64,000 nucleotides of DNA, taken from the NCBI GenBank assembly GCA_049890295.1, contig JBMHBP010000018.1, positions 1 through 64,000 on the forward strand. Reading direction: 5' to 3'. The notes below the pieces were generated by a model. That model did not search any database, was not told the origin of the DNA, and saw nothing but the letters and a program-made list of their open reading frames with translations. The DNA is from GCA-2862585 sp049890295 (GTDB lineage: Bacteria > Bacteroidota > Bacteroidia > Flavobacteriales > UBA7312). Below are positions 17,473-25,613 of the stretch, piece after piece. Position 1 is the first letter of the stretch. Every line of letters begins with the position of its first letter. The translations under genes were made by a program, and so were the position numbers.

Positions 17473-17712
17473 ATGAAAAAACTAATTCTTATTACGATTC
17501 TTGGAATACTTTCTTATTCGTGTTCAGAAAAATGCGACCCTATTTTAGACGCGTGTTCTCATATCGCACCTACCGATGAAGCTTGCCTGGCGGTCTTTGA
17601 GAGGTGGTTTTATAATTCAGAAAGCAATGAATGTGAAAAAATAGCGTATAGCGGGTGTAGTCAATGGGGTTTTGAAAGTGAAGTAGCCTGCCAAGACTGT
17701 CTGTGCGATTAG
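17473..17712 (+). CDS. Small lipoprotein with a Kunitz/BPTI-type domain
   Basis: 79 residues. Residues 1-16 are a lipoprotein signal with lipobox LSYSC (Cys17). The mature part is Cys-rich, and Cys28, 38, 54, 62, 73 and 76/78 follow the Kunitz protease-inhibitor order. Spacings of 16 and 8 between the second-to-third and third-to-fourth Cys equal those of BPTI. The segment C-L-A-V-F-E-R-W-F-Y-N aligns with BPTI C-K-A-R-I-I-R-Y-F-Y-N, and YSGC with YGGC. The P1 position after Cys38 is Leu, which would suggest a chymotrypsin- or elastase-like target (inference). Kunitz domains are uncommon in bacteria. The gene follows uvrC by 13 bases and its stop overlaps that of the convergent gpsA by 3 bases. 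Confidence 0.75.
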   Translation: MKKLILITILGILSYSCSEKCDPILDACSHIAPTDEACLAVFERWFYNSESNECEKIAYSGCSQWGFESEVACQDCLCD

Positions 17713-18704
17713 TTAAGTTGATCGGACAACAGTCGCATTTCAATAACTGGCGAAATACGTTCATAAAGAATATTATAAACTGCTTTTGTAATGGGCATTT
17801 CAATCTGGTGTTCGTCGTTTATTTCTTTAATACACTTTACAGCATAAAAACCCTCAGCAACCATGTTCATTTCCAGTTGAGCTGATTTAACGGAGTAGCC
17901 CTTACCTATCATATTACCAAACGTTCTGTTACGGCTAAATTGGGAGTACATGGTTACTAACAAGTCGCCCAGATAGGCCGATTCATTTATATCTCTTTGA
18001 ATAGGATGAATAGCATCTACAAAGCGCTTAACTTCTCGAATAGCATTAGACGCCAATACAGACTGAAAATTATCACCATAGCCTAAACTATGACAAATAC
18101 CTGAAGCAATAGCGATAACGTTTTTTAAGACAGCCGCAATCTCAGTACCAAAAATGTCTTCAGACGTATTGGCTTTGATATATCGACATCGAATTTGTTG
18201 AGCAAACCACTCCGCTTTTTCTATATCCTCGCAAGCAACAGTTAGATAGGATAACCTTTCTAAGGCTACCTCCTCAGCATGGCAAGGACCTGTCAACACA
18301 CCAATATGATTATAAGAGACTTCAAATTTGTTGTGTAAATACTCACCTATGATTCTATTCTTTTCAGCGATGATGCCTTTTACAGCAGAAACAATAAATT
18401 TATCTTTCAATGAACCATTCATTTGCTTTAAAATGGTTCGTAAAAAAGCCGAAGGAACCGCCAATATCAAACAGTCGGCTTTACCAACAACCTCATCTAA
18501 ATTCTCGCTGATCGTTAATTTATTTGGGTTTAGCTCTGCTGAGCTTATGTAGTTGGGGTTATTGCCATATTGTTTGATGTGAGCAATGGTGTCGGGGTTT
18601 CTCATCCACCATAAAATATGCTCTCTATTTTCTAATAGCATTTTCACGATAGCTGTAGCCCAACTACCTCCTCCTATAACCGCTATGTTTTGAGGAGCTG
18701 ACAT
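17709..18704 (-). CDS. gpsA: Glycerol-3-phosphate dehydrogenase [NAD(P)+]
   Basis: 331-residue cytosolic enzyme that reduces dihydroxyacetone phosphate to sn-glycerol-3-phosphate for phospholipid synthesis. The nucleotide-binding loop is IAVIGGGSWATAI (residues 8-20), and the second site is LAVPSAFLR. The catalytic lysines are in SAVKGI and AAVLKNVIAIASG. The GGGSWATA loop differs slightly from the usual GxGSWGTA. It starts directly after the lysS stop, so the two form an operon. Confidence 0.95.
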   Translation of the reverse strand: MSAPQNIAVIGGGSWATAIVKMLLENREHILWWMRNPDTIAHIKQYGNNPNYISSAELNPNKLTISENLDEVVGKADCLILAVPSAFLRTILKQMNGSLKDKFIVSAVKGIIAEKNRIIGEYLHNKFEVSYNHIGVLTGPCHAEEVALERLSYLTVACEDIEKAEWFAQQIRCRYIKANTSEDIFGTEIAAVLKNVIAIASGICHSLGYGDNFQSVLASNAIREVKRFVDAIHPIQRDINESAYLGDLLVTMYSQFSRNRTFGNMIGKGYSVKSAQLEMNMVAEGFYAVKCIKEINDEHQIEMPITKAVYNILYERISPVIEMRLLSDQLN

Positions 18705-20234
18705 TTATTCTTCTTCCTTACGTTTTTGCTCAGGCTTCATCTGTGGAAAGAACAAAACATCTTGTATTGAATTGCTATTTGTCATAATCATAGATAGTCT
18801 GTCAACACCAATTCCTAATCCAGCGGTTGGAGGCATTCCATATTCAATGGAACGTAAAAAATCTTCATCTAAAATCATGGCTTCTTGATCGCCTCTTTTA
18901 GCCAGTTGCAACTGTTCTTCAAAACGATTTCGTTGGTCAATGGGGTCGTTAAGTTCAGAAAAGGCATTACAAATCTCTTTACCATTACATATGGCTTCAA
19001 ACCGTTCCACCAAACCGTCTTTATCGCGATGTTTTTTGGCTAAAGGTGACATTTCTACCGGATAATCAGTAATAAAAGTGGGCTGTATCAATTGGCTTTC
19101 GCATTTTTCACCAAAAATTTCGTCAATCAACTTTCCTCTACCCATTGATGAATCGATCTCAACACCTAATTTTTTGGCCGTATCAGCCATTTCTTTTTCA
19201 TCCATACTTGAAATGTCTATGCCGGTGAAATGCTCAATTGCTTGGTACATGGTGTAACGTTTCCATGGACGTTGAAAATTAATCAAGTTCTCACCCACCT
19301 GTACTTCAGTCGTTCCATGTAAGTCAAGAGCAATTTTCTCGACCATTTCTTCCACCAAGTCCATCATCCAATTATAGTCTTTGTAGGCTACATACAATTC
19401 GACCTGTGTAAACTCTGGATTATGAAAACGGCTCATACCTTCATTTCTAAAGTCTTTAGAAAATTCATACACCCCATCGAAACCTCCAACAATTAAGCGT
19501 TTCAGATACAATTCGTTGGCAATACGCAGATACAAAGGCATATCTAAGGTATTGTGATGCGTTTTGAATGGGCGAGCAGCAGCTCCACCGTAGATTGGTT
19601 GTAATATAGGCGTCTCTACTTCCAAATACCCTTTGTCGTTTAGAAAGGAACGCATGGAATTGGTCAGTTGCGTTCGTTTGACAAAGGCTTCTTTAATGTG
19701 AGGGTTGACCACCAGATCAACGTAACGTTGGCGGTATCGCTTTTCCGGATCAGTAAATGCGTCATGTACTTTCCCATCGGCATCCATTTTCGGTAAAGGT
19801 AAAGGGCGAAGGGTTTTAGTAAGTACCATAAAAGATTCGACATGTATGGATATCTCACCAACTTTAGTTGTAAAGACATGTCCTTTAACACCAATGAAGT
19901 CGCCTATATCCAACAGTTTTTTGAAAACGGTGTTGTACATTGTTTTGTCTTCTCCAGGACAAATTTCGTCTCGGTTGAAATACAGCTGTATTCTACCTGT
20001 ACTATCTTGTAATTCAGCAAAAGCTGCCTTTCCCATTAGTCGACGACTCATAAGGCGACCAGCAATTTGTATTTCTTTAAAATCTGTATTATTAGCAGAA
20101 TAGTTATTCTTTATTTCTGTGGCTGAAACATTAATATCGAACAGTTCTGAAGGGTAGGGGTTTATACCTAAATCGATTAATTTTTGCAAGGACTCTCTCC
20201 TAACGATTTCTTGTTCAGACAAGGAGTTACTCAT
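18705..20234 (-). CDS. lysS: Lysine-tRNA ligase, class II
   Basis: 509 residues. The N-terminal OB-fold anticodon domain (about 50-150, with IQIAGRLMSRRLMGKAAFAEL) is followed by the class II catalytic core. Motif 1 lies around YLEVETPILQPIYGGAAA. Motif 2 is FRNEGMSRFHNPEFTQVE. Motif 3 is PTAGLGIGVDRL near the C-terminus. The ATG at 20234 is chosen because the in-frame TTG at 20252 lies inside the promoter (TATCTTTG, 20250-20257). It is upstream of and adjoining gpsA. Confidence 0.96.
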   Translation of the reverse strand: MSNSLSEQEIVRRESLQKLIDLGINPYPSELFDINVSATEIKNNYSANNTDFKEIQIAGRLMSRRLMGKAAFAELQDSTGRIQLYFNRDEICPGEDKTMYNTVFKKLLDIGDFIGVKGHVFTTKVGEISIHVESFMVLTKTLRPLPLPKMDADGKVHDAFTDPEKRYRQRYVDLVVNPHIKEAFVKRTQLTNSMRSFLNDKGYLEVETPILQPIYGGAAARPFKTHHNTLDMPLYLRIANELYLKRLIVGGFDGVYEFSKDFRNEGMSRFHNPEFTQVELYVAYKDYNWMMDLVEEMVEKIALDLHGTTEVQVGENLINFQRPWKRYTMYQAIEHFTGIDISSMDEKEMADTAKKLGVEIDSSMGRGKLIDEIFGEKCESQLIQPTFITDYPVEMSPLAKKHRDKDGLVERFEAICNGKEICNAFSELNDPIDQRNRFEEQLQLAKRGDQEAMILDEDFLRSIEYGMPPTAGLGIGVDRLSMIMTNSNSIQDVLFFPQMKPEQKRKEEE

Positions 20235-20249
20235 AGGTTTAATTTTGGG

Positions 20250-20257
20250 CAAAGATA
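20250..20257 (-). promoter_or_regulatory. -7 box (TATCTTTG) for lysS-gpsA
   Basis: Exact TAnnTTTG on the minus strand, 15 bases before the lysS ATG at 20234. It excludes the longer reading frame. Confidence 0.55.
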
Positions 20258-20285
20258 TTAAATAATTAACTCCCGAATTTCGTAT

Positions 20286-20314
20286 TTTGGCTCATTAAAT
20301 TTAACCTATTTTTA
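20286..20314 (+). promoter_or_regulatory. Probable promoter for the sugar-phosphate isomerase gene
   Basis: TTTG at 20286-20289, a 17-base spacer, then TATTTTTA at 20307-20314 (one mismatch to TAnnTTTG), 7 bases before the ATG at 20322. It is weaker than the exact boxes elsewhere in the window. Confidence 0.4.
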
Positions 20315-20321
20315 CAGTATT

Positions 20322-21311
20322 ATGAAAATGAAAGATTATATAGCTGATTTTACTACACATTTAAATGAAGCTATTGAAATAGGACGCACAACCTTTATGT
20401 ATGAGCCTGTTGGAGAGATAAGGAATGTATTGATATGTGGTTTGGGAGGCTCTGGTATTGGGGGAACAATTGTTACTGATTTGGTAGCAGATACCATTAA
20501 TGTCCCCATTTGCTCTACTAAAGATTATTCTATTCCTAATTTTGTTGATGAATATACTTTAGTCATAGCGTCTTCCTACTCTGGTAATACTGAAGAAACC
20601 TTATATGCTTTAGATCAGTGCCAATCCAGAAACGCTCAAATAGCATGTATCACTTCTGGTGGTAAGTTAGCTGAACTAGCCAAAGCAAAAGGGTTTAATC
20701 TTATCCAAATTCCTGGCGGGCACCCTCCTCGAGCCATGTTTGCTTATTCTTTTACGCAATTATTTTTCATGCTTCATCATTATGGTTTGATAGATGATTC
20801 TTTTCAGCTAGAATTTGAAAAGGGAATAGCCTTGTTAGATGAACACCAAGAAAGTATAAAATCTGAAGCTCAGGAATTAGCAAAAAAATTATTTGGCACT
20901 ACACCAGTAATTTACACAGCTGCTGGCTTTGAAGGTGTTGGTGTACGGTTTAGACAACAGGTTAATGAAAACAGTAAGATGCTGTGTTGGCACCATGTTG
21001 TGCCTGAGATGAACCATAATGAGTTGTTAGGGTGGCGAATAAACACTGAAAAATTAGGCGTAGTTTACTTCAGAAACCAGTGTGATTACAGTAGAAATCA
21101 GGTGCGTATTGACATTAATAAAGAAGTATTAGCAAAATACACTGATAATATTTCTGAAGTATGGAGCAAGGGAGACTCAAAGATTGAAAATTCCCTTTAC
21201 CATATCAATCTAGGTGATTGGGTATCATGGTATTTGTCTGAAATGAATGAAGTTGACGCTATAGAAATAGACGTTATTAACTATCTAAAAGGTTCATTAG
21301 CCAAAGTGTAA
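20322..21311 (+). CDS. Bifunctional phosphoglucose/phosphomannose isomerase (SIS domain)
   Basis: 329 residues with two SIS sugar-phosphate isomerase lobes. NVLICGLGGSGIGG (about 35-48) and IASSYSGNTEETLYALDQC (about 83-101) bind the phosphate. PGGHPPRAMFAYS and the C-terminal VVPEMNHNELLGW, with its conserved Glu and His, are the marks of the archaeal-type bifunctional PGI/PMI family. It would interconvert fructose-6-phosphate with glucose-6-phosphate and with mannose-6-phosphate. The lipB ATG begins 1 base after its stop, so the two are an operon. Confidence 0.85.
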   Translation: MKMKDYIADFTTHLNEAIEIGRTTFMYEPVGEIRNVLICGLGGSGIGGTIVTDLVADTINVPICSTKDYSIPNFVDEYTLVIASSYSGNTEETLYALDQCQSRNAQIACITSGGKLAELAKAKGFNLIQIPGGHPPRAMFAYSFTQLFFMLHHYGLIDDSFQLEFEKGIALLDEHQESIKSEAQELAKKLFGTTPVIYTAAGFEGVGVRFRQQVNENSKMLCWHHVVPEMNHNELLGWRINTEKLGVVYFRNQCDYSRNQVRIDINKEVLAKYTDNISEVWSKGDSKIENSLYHINLGDWVSWYLSEMNEVDAIEIDVINYLKGSLAKV

Positions 21312-21312
21312 T

Positions 21313-22005
21313 ATGCCAGAGGTTGTTTTTCAAGATTTAGGGCTTATTGATTATAAAGAAGCTTGGGACTATCAAGAGAAACGATTTGATGAAATTTTGG
21401 CAATAAAAAAATCAAACCGTAAGAACAATCAAAACCAACCAACAACTTCTTTTTTATTGTTTTGTGAACATTCTCACGTCTATACTTTAGGAAAAAGTGG
21501 AGATCAAAAGAATTTACTGGTTGATGAAGCTTATTTGAAATCACGAGGGGCTACTTTTTATAAAATTAATCGTGGTGGTGATATTACTTACCATGGGCCG
21601 GGTCAGATAGTCGGTTACCCCATTTTAGACTTAGATAATTTCTTTACAGACATTCACAAGTATTTGCGGTTACTTGAAGAAGCTGTTATTCTGACATTAA
21701 ATGATTACGGTATAGACAGTGGTCGGTCAGATGGAGAAACAGGCGTATGGTTAGGTGTTGGCACATCCAATCCACGCAAAATATGTGCCTTAGGAGTTCG
21801 CTCTAGTCGCTGGGTAACTATGCATGGTTTTGCTTTTAATGTGAATTGCGACTTATCTTATTTTGGAAATATTATACCATGTGGCATTGTTGATAAGTCG
21901 GTCACTTCCATGCAAAAAGAACTAGGTAAAGAAGTGCCAATACATGAAGTTAAACAGAAACTAAAAACGTATCTTGCTAAAGAGTTTGAAATGAATTTTT
22001 TATAA
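21313..22005 (+). CDS. lipB: Octanoyl-[ACP]:protein octanoyltransferase
   Basis: 230-residue enzyme that moves octanoyl from ACP to lipoyl domains, the first step of endogenous lipoate synthesis. The family motifs are RGGDITYHGPGQIVGYPILD (about 92-111) and GVRSSRWVTMHGFAFNVNCD. The catalytic Cys is in NIIPCGIVDKSVTSM, with the partner Lys in RKICALGVR. Length is normal. It lies between the isomerase and the exonuclease genes with short gaps (1 and 9 bases). Confidence 0.95.
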   Translation: MPEVVFQDLGLIDYKEAWDYQEKRFDEILAIKKSNRKNNQNQPTTSFLLFCEHSHVYTLGKSGDQKNLLVDEAYLKSRGATFYKINRGGDITYHGPGQIVGYPILDLDNFFTDIHKYLRLLEEAVILTLNDYGIDSGRSDGETGVWLGVGTSNPRKICALGVRSSRWVTMHGFAFNVNCDLSYFGNIIPCGIVDKSVTSMQKELGKEVPIHEVKQKLKTYLAKEFEMNFL

Positions 22006-22014
22006 TACTGTGCC

Positions 22015-22734
22015 ATGCTAGAAAACATTCCTATTCATAAAATTCTTTTCCTTGATATAGAAACTGTGCCTATTTCTCAAAATTTTTATGATTTGTCCAA
22101 AGAATACCAAACCCTTTGGTCGGAGAAGACGCGTTGGCAACGCAGTGAACATCAAAGTGCAGAAGAATTCTATAGCTTAAAATCAGGAATAATGGCTGAG
22201 TTTGCTAAAGTTATTTGTATTTCAGCAGGTTATCTTTACGAGAAAGAGGGACAGCCCTTTTTTAGAATCAAATCTTTTTACGGGGACGATGAACAACAAC
22301 TTCTGTCTGACTTTAAAAACTTGTTGGACAGTAAATTTAATACAACTAGACATTATTTATGTGCTCACAATGGAAAAGAGTTCGATTACCCTTTTTTATG
22401 TCGGAGAATGTTAATCAATGGTATTGGATTACCTAAAATTTTAGATATTTCAGGCAAGAAACCGTGGCAAGTTCGTCATTTTGACACCATGGAAATGTGG
22501 AAGTTTGGAGACTATAAACATTTTACTTCATTAAAACTATTAGCTGCCACCTTTAAAATTCCAACACCAAAAGATGATATTGACGGCAGTCAAGTTGCAA
22601 AAGTATATTGGCAAGATAAAGATCTAGAGCGGATTAAAAACTATTGCCAAAAAGACACCTTAACAGTTGCTCAACTCTTTCTTAAATACCAAAACAAAGC
22701 TATTTTAGAGGATAAGCAAATAGAAGTTGTATAA
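22015..22734 (+). CDS. PolB-like 3'-5' exonuclease (DEDD superfamily)
   Basis: 239 residues of the predicted exonuclease family related to the proofreading domain of DNA polymerase B. Exo I is FLDIETVPIS (Asp and Glu metal ligands). Exo II is CAHNGKEFDYPFLCRRM. Exo III is NYCQKDTLTVAQLF. All four acidic DEDD residues are present, so it should be an active DNA/RNA exonuclease. Its physiological role is not established. It is the third gene of the isomerase-lipB run. Confidence 0.88.
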   Translation: MLENIPIHKILFLDIETVPISQNFYDLSKEYQTLWSEKTRWQRSEHQSAEEFYSLKSGIMAEFAKVICISAGYLYEKEGQPFFRIKSFYGDDEQQLLSDFKNLLDSKFNTTRHYLCAHNGKEFDYPFLCRRMLINGIGLPKILDISGKKPWQVRHFDTMEMWKFGDYKHFTSLKLLAATFKIPTPKDDIDGSQVAKVYWQDKDLERIKNYCQKDTLTVAQLFLKYQNKAILEDKQIEVV

Positions 22735-22777
22735 TTAAACATTAACCATTAAATTGAACCCATCATATTTATAAATC

Positions 22778-24547
22778 ATGAGTAAAACCTTATTAGAATT
22801 CAAAAACCTAGTTACCGAATTCCATACCGAAGGAAATGTGGTGACAGCAGTTAATAATATTAGTTTTACATTAAACAAGGGTGAAACTATTGGTATTGTT
22901 GGTGAATCAGGTTCCGGAAAATCAGTGACTTCATTATCAGCGATGCGTTTAATCCCAAGCCCTCCCGGTAAAATTGCAGGTGGAGAAATCATTTTCCATA
23001 AAGATGATCAAAAGATAGATTTACTTCAATTGTCTGAGAAAGAGATGAGAGGCTTTAGAGGCAATGATATCGCCATGATTTTTCAAGAACCTATGACTTC
23101 CTTAAATCCTGTTTTCACTTGCGGTGACCAAGTAATGGAGGCTATTATGCTACATCAAAAAATAAGCAAATCGCAAGCAAAAGACTTAACTATTAAATTA
23201 TTTGAGGAAGTTCAATTACCCGACCCACAACGTATTTTTGACACCTATCCACATCAAATTTCAGGCGGTCAAAAACAACGTGTAATGATAGCCATGGCTA
23301 TGTCTTGTCAGCCTTCAGTACTAGTAGCTGATGAGCCTACAACAGCGTTAGATGTAACGGTTCAAAAAACTATTTTGGAGTTGATGCAAAAGCTTCAAAA
23401 AGAACACGACATGGGGATATTATTTATTACTCATGACTTAGGCGTTATTGCCGAACTAGCAGATAAAGTAGTGGTAATGTACAAAGGCAGTATTGTAGAA
23501 CAAGGTACAGTTTGGGACATCTTTAACAATCCACAACACCCTTATACTAAGGGCTTATTAGCTTGTCGACCACCATTAGATAAACGCTATACGTTTTTAC
23601 CTACAGTTAGTGACTTTATGAAAACGAATGATAAAGGTGAAAGTGTGGCAAATAATATTTCAGTCGAAGAATTTACTAAAGATCTAGTAATAAGTAAAAA
23701 TCAACGTGATAAAGCCCAAAAAGAATTGTTCAGTCAACAACCTATTCTAGAAATTAAAAATTTAAAAACATATTTTCCCATAAGAAATGGTTTTTTTGGT
23801 GGCATAACTAATTATGTAAAAGCCGTTGATGATGTCAGTTTTGACGTCTATCCAGGAGAAACATTAGGCTTAGTAGGAGAGTCGGGTTGTGGAAAAACCA
23901 CTACTGGTAGAACAATTCTGAGGTTAAATGAGCCTACCGAAGGCCATATGATTTATAAGGGGCGAGATATTGCTTCCTTTGATGAGAAAGAATTAAGAGC
24001 GTTTAGAAAAGAAGTACAAATAATCTTCCAAGATCCTTATTCTTCATTAAACCCTAGAATGACCATTGGTAATGCTATAATGGAGCCTATGAAAGTACAT
24101 GGGATTTTAGCTAACGATGAAGAACGTAAAAAACGGGTTGAAGAATTATTAGATAAAGTTAGTTTAGGAGCCGAACATTTTAATCGTTACCCACACGAGT
24201 TTTCTGGTGGTCAAAGGCAACGAATAGGTATAGCTAGAGCCTTAGCCGTAAATCCAAAATTTATTATTTGTGATGAATCCGTATCAGCTTTAGATGTTTC
24301 TGTACAAGCACAAGTACTTAACTTGTTAAATGACCTAAAACAGGAATTTGGCTTAACTTATATTTTCATATCTCATGATCTTTCAGTTGTTAAATACATG
24401 AGCGACCGTATGGTCGTTATGCAAAACGGAAAAATTGAAGAAATGGGTGATGCTGATCAAATATACTCTGAAGCTAAAACGCCATATACTCAACGTTTAA
24501 TAGCGGCTATTCCAGAAGGGAGAAAGGAAAATATTAAAAAAGTATAA
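22778..24547 (+). CDS. ABC transporter ATP-binding protein, two fused oligopeptide-type ATPases
   Basis: 589 residues carrying two complete ABC ATPase domains of the DppD/DppF (YejF-like) type. Domain 1 (about 5-260) has Walker A GESGSGKS, signature ISGGQKQRV and Walker B VLVADEPTTALD. Domain 2 (about 325-575) has GESGCGKT, FSGGQRQRI and IICDESVSALD. Each domain ends with the oligopeptide C-terminal extension (HPYTKGLLACRPP, TPYTQRLIAAIP). It would energise peptide or nickel-type uptake from the inner-membrane face. The membrane and binding-protein subunits are not adjacent. It stands alone and is followed by the tandem RNA element. Confidence 0.93.
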   Translation: MSKTLLEFKNLVTEFHTEGNVVTAVNNISFTLNKGETIGIVGESGSGKSVTSLSAMRLIPSPPGKIAGGEIIFHKDDQKIDLLQLSEKEMRGFRGNDIAMIFQEPMTSLNPVFTCGDQVMEAIMLHQKISKSQAKDLTIKLFEEVQLPDPQRIFDTYPHQISGGQKQRVMIAMAMSCQPSVLVADEPTTALDVTVQKTILELMQKLQKEHDMGILFITHDLGVIAELADKVVVMYKGSIVEQGTVWDIFNNPQHPYTKGLLACRPPLDKRYTFLPTVSDFMKTNDKGESVANNISVEEFTKDLVISKNQRDKAQKELFSQQPILEIKNLKTYFPIRNGFFGGITNYVKAVDDVSFDVYPGETLGLVGESGCGKTTTGRTILRLNEPTEGHMIYKGRDIASFDEKELRAFRKEVQIIFQDPYSSLNPRMTIGNAIMEPMKVHGILANDEERKKRVEELLDKVSLGAEHFNRYPHEFSGGQRQRIGIARALAVNPKFIICDESVSALDVSVQAQVLNLLNDLKQEFGLTYIFISHDLSVVKYMSDRMVVMQNGKIEEMGDADQIYSEAKTPYTQRLIAAIPEGRKENIKKV

Positions 24548-24669
24548 CTTTCAGCCTAATTTTTCTACCCTAAATCTAATTCATCGGTTCAAAATCGCTG
24601 TTTATCTAATAATTTTATTATCCATCAAGTTTTACTTTTTTAACGCTTTGGCTTGTTGTACTTTTACAA

Positions 24670-24758
24670 CACTTAAAGCCAGAGAATCTTACACTTCATA
24701 AATGAACTTGTTAAGGTTAAGTGTGTCGCCGGTGTTAATACACTGGCGACTTTTTTTT
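24670..24758 (+). ncRNA. Structured small RNA candidate, copy 1
   Basis: The outer stem CACTTAA (24670-24676) pairs with TTAAGTG (24717-24723). It encloses AU-rich sequence with a small TTCA/TGAA hairpin. An 11-bp terminator stem then follows: GTCGCCGGTGT (24725-24735) with ACACTGGCGAC (24740-24750), loop TAAT and eight U. Seven bases outside the stem match copy 2 exactly. The transcript start is not defined. It could be an independent RNA, or the structured 3' UTR of the ABC transporter mRNA. A relation to the Flavo-1 RNA family of Flavobacteria is possible but not verified. Confidence 0.65.
24725..24758 (+). terminator. Intrinsic terminator of RNA copy 1
   Basis: An 11-bp stem with one G-U pair, a UAAU loop and a run of eight U (24751-24758). 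Confidence 0.9.
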
Positions 24759-24870
24759 ATGTTAAATTCTATTTTTATTGTTCATCGGCATAAATCAATA
24801 TTTCTTCTAAAAATTTTATTGCTCGTCGAAAAATACTTTTTTGTAGCCCAATCACGTTATATCTTTACAT

Positions 24871-24957
24871 CACTTAAAGTAAGAGAATCTTACGCTTCAT
24901 AAATGAACTTGTTAAGGTTAAGTGGGTCGCCAGTGTTAATACGCTGGCGACTTTTTT
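24871..24957 (+). ncRNA. Structured small RNA candidate, copy 2
   Basis: Same architecture as copy 1: CACTTAA (24871-24877) pairs with TTAAGTG (24918-24924). Terminator stem GTCGCCAGTGT (24926-24936) pairs with ACGCTGGCGAC (24941-24951), again with loop TAAT, and six U follow. The stem differences from copy 1 turn G-U into A-U and U-A into U-G, so all 11 pairs survive. The U-run overlaps the stop codon of the convergent CoA-transferase gene by 2 bases. Confidence 0.65.
24926..24957 (+). terminator. Intrinsic terminator of RNA copy 2
   Basis: An 11-bp stem with one U-G pair, a UAAU loop and a run of six U (24952-24957), touching the end of the opposite-strand gene. Confidence 0.88.
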
Positions 24958-25612
24958 ATATTTTCATTTCAGGAATATCACCTTCTATAATAAGGTTACC
25001 TTCAGTAGCAGACTTAATTGTATCAGTACTTACCCCTGGCGCTCGCTCTAAAAGCTTAAATCCACCCTCTGTTATTTCTATTACAGCTAAATTTGTAACT
25101 ACTTTTTTTACACAGTTAACACCTGTTAATGGTAAACTACATGATTTCAATAATTTACTTTGACCAGCTTTATTGGTGTGCATCATAGCTACAATAATAT
25201 TATCAGCCGATGCTACTAAGTCCATAGCCCCCCCCATACCTTTCACCATCTTGCCTGGAATTTTCCAATTGGCGATATCTCCCTTTTCAGACACCTCCAT
25301 GGCACCTAAAACGGTTAGTTGAACATGTTTGCCTCTAATCATAGCAAAACTAGTAGAGGAGTCAAAAAACACCGCCCCATCTAAAGTTGTTATAGTTTGT
25401 TTTCCAGCATTTATTAGATCAGCATCCTCTTTTCCCTCATAAGGAAAAGGACCCATACCTAAAACGCCGTTTTCAGATTGAAACTCTACATTTATACCTT
25501 CAGGGATGTGGTTTGCTACAAGGGTTGGAATTCCAATCCCTAAGTTTATATAATAGCCATCCTTCAGTTCTTTGGCAATACGCTTTGCTATTCCTATTTT
25601 ATCTAATGACAT
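24956..25612 (-). CDS. scoB: 3-oxoacid CoA-transferase subunit B
   Basis: 218 residues of the beta subunit of the heterodimeric succinyl-CoA:3-ketoacid CoA transferase. NLGIGIPTLVANHIPEG is the family N-terminal signature. The catalytic Glu is in QSENGVLGMGP (about 44-54). GGAMDLV and the C-terminal TEGGFKLLERAPGV are conserved. The enzyme activates acetoacetate or similar ketoacids with CoA from succinyl-CoA. It follows subunit A by 1 base. The stop codon touches the terminator of RNA copy 2. Confidence 0.93.
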   Translation of the reverse strand: MSLDKIGIAKRIAKELKDGYYINLGIGIPTLVANHIPEGINVEFQSENGVLGMGPFPYEGKEDADLINAGKQTITTLDGAVFFDSSTSFAMIRGKHVQLTVLGAMEVSEKGDIANWKIPGKMVKGMGGAMDLVASADNIIVAMMHTNKAGQSKLLKSCSLPLTGVNCVKKVVTNLAVIEITEGGFKLLERAPGVSTDTIKSATEGNLIIEGDIPEMKI

Positions 25613-25613
25613 A

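Larger units (their letters stand above)
24580..24957 (+). repeat. 201-bp tandem duplication containing two RNA candidates
   Basis: Copy 1 begins at TTCATCGG (24580) and copy 2 at the same octamer (24781). Every later landmark (AATTTTATT, TACTTTTTT, CACTTAAAG, the terminator stem) is displaced by the same 201 bases, so the copies align without gaps. The first ~90 bases of each unit are clearly related but diverged. The last ~88 bases differ at only 6 positions. This accounts for the intergenic stretch 24548-24955; I see no protein gene in it. Confidence 0.85.

Noticed and set aside
24702..25163. Two open frames beginning MNLLRLS in the tandem repeat
   Set aside because: Their first codons run through the terminator stems and the two differ by non-synonymous changes that instead preserve RNA base pairs, so they are by-products of the RNA element.
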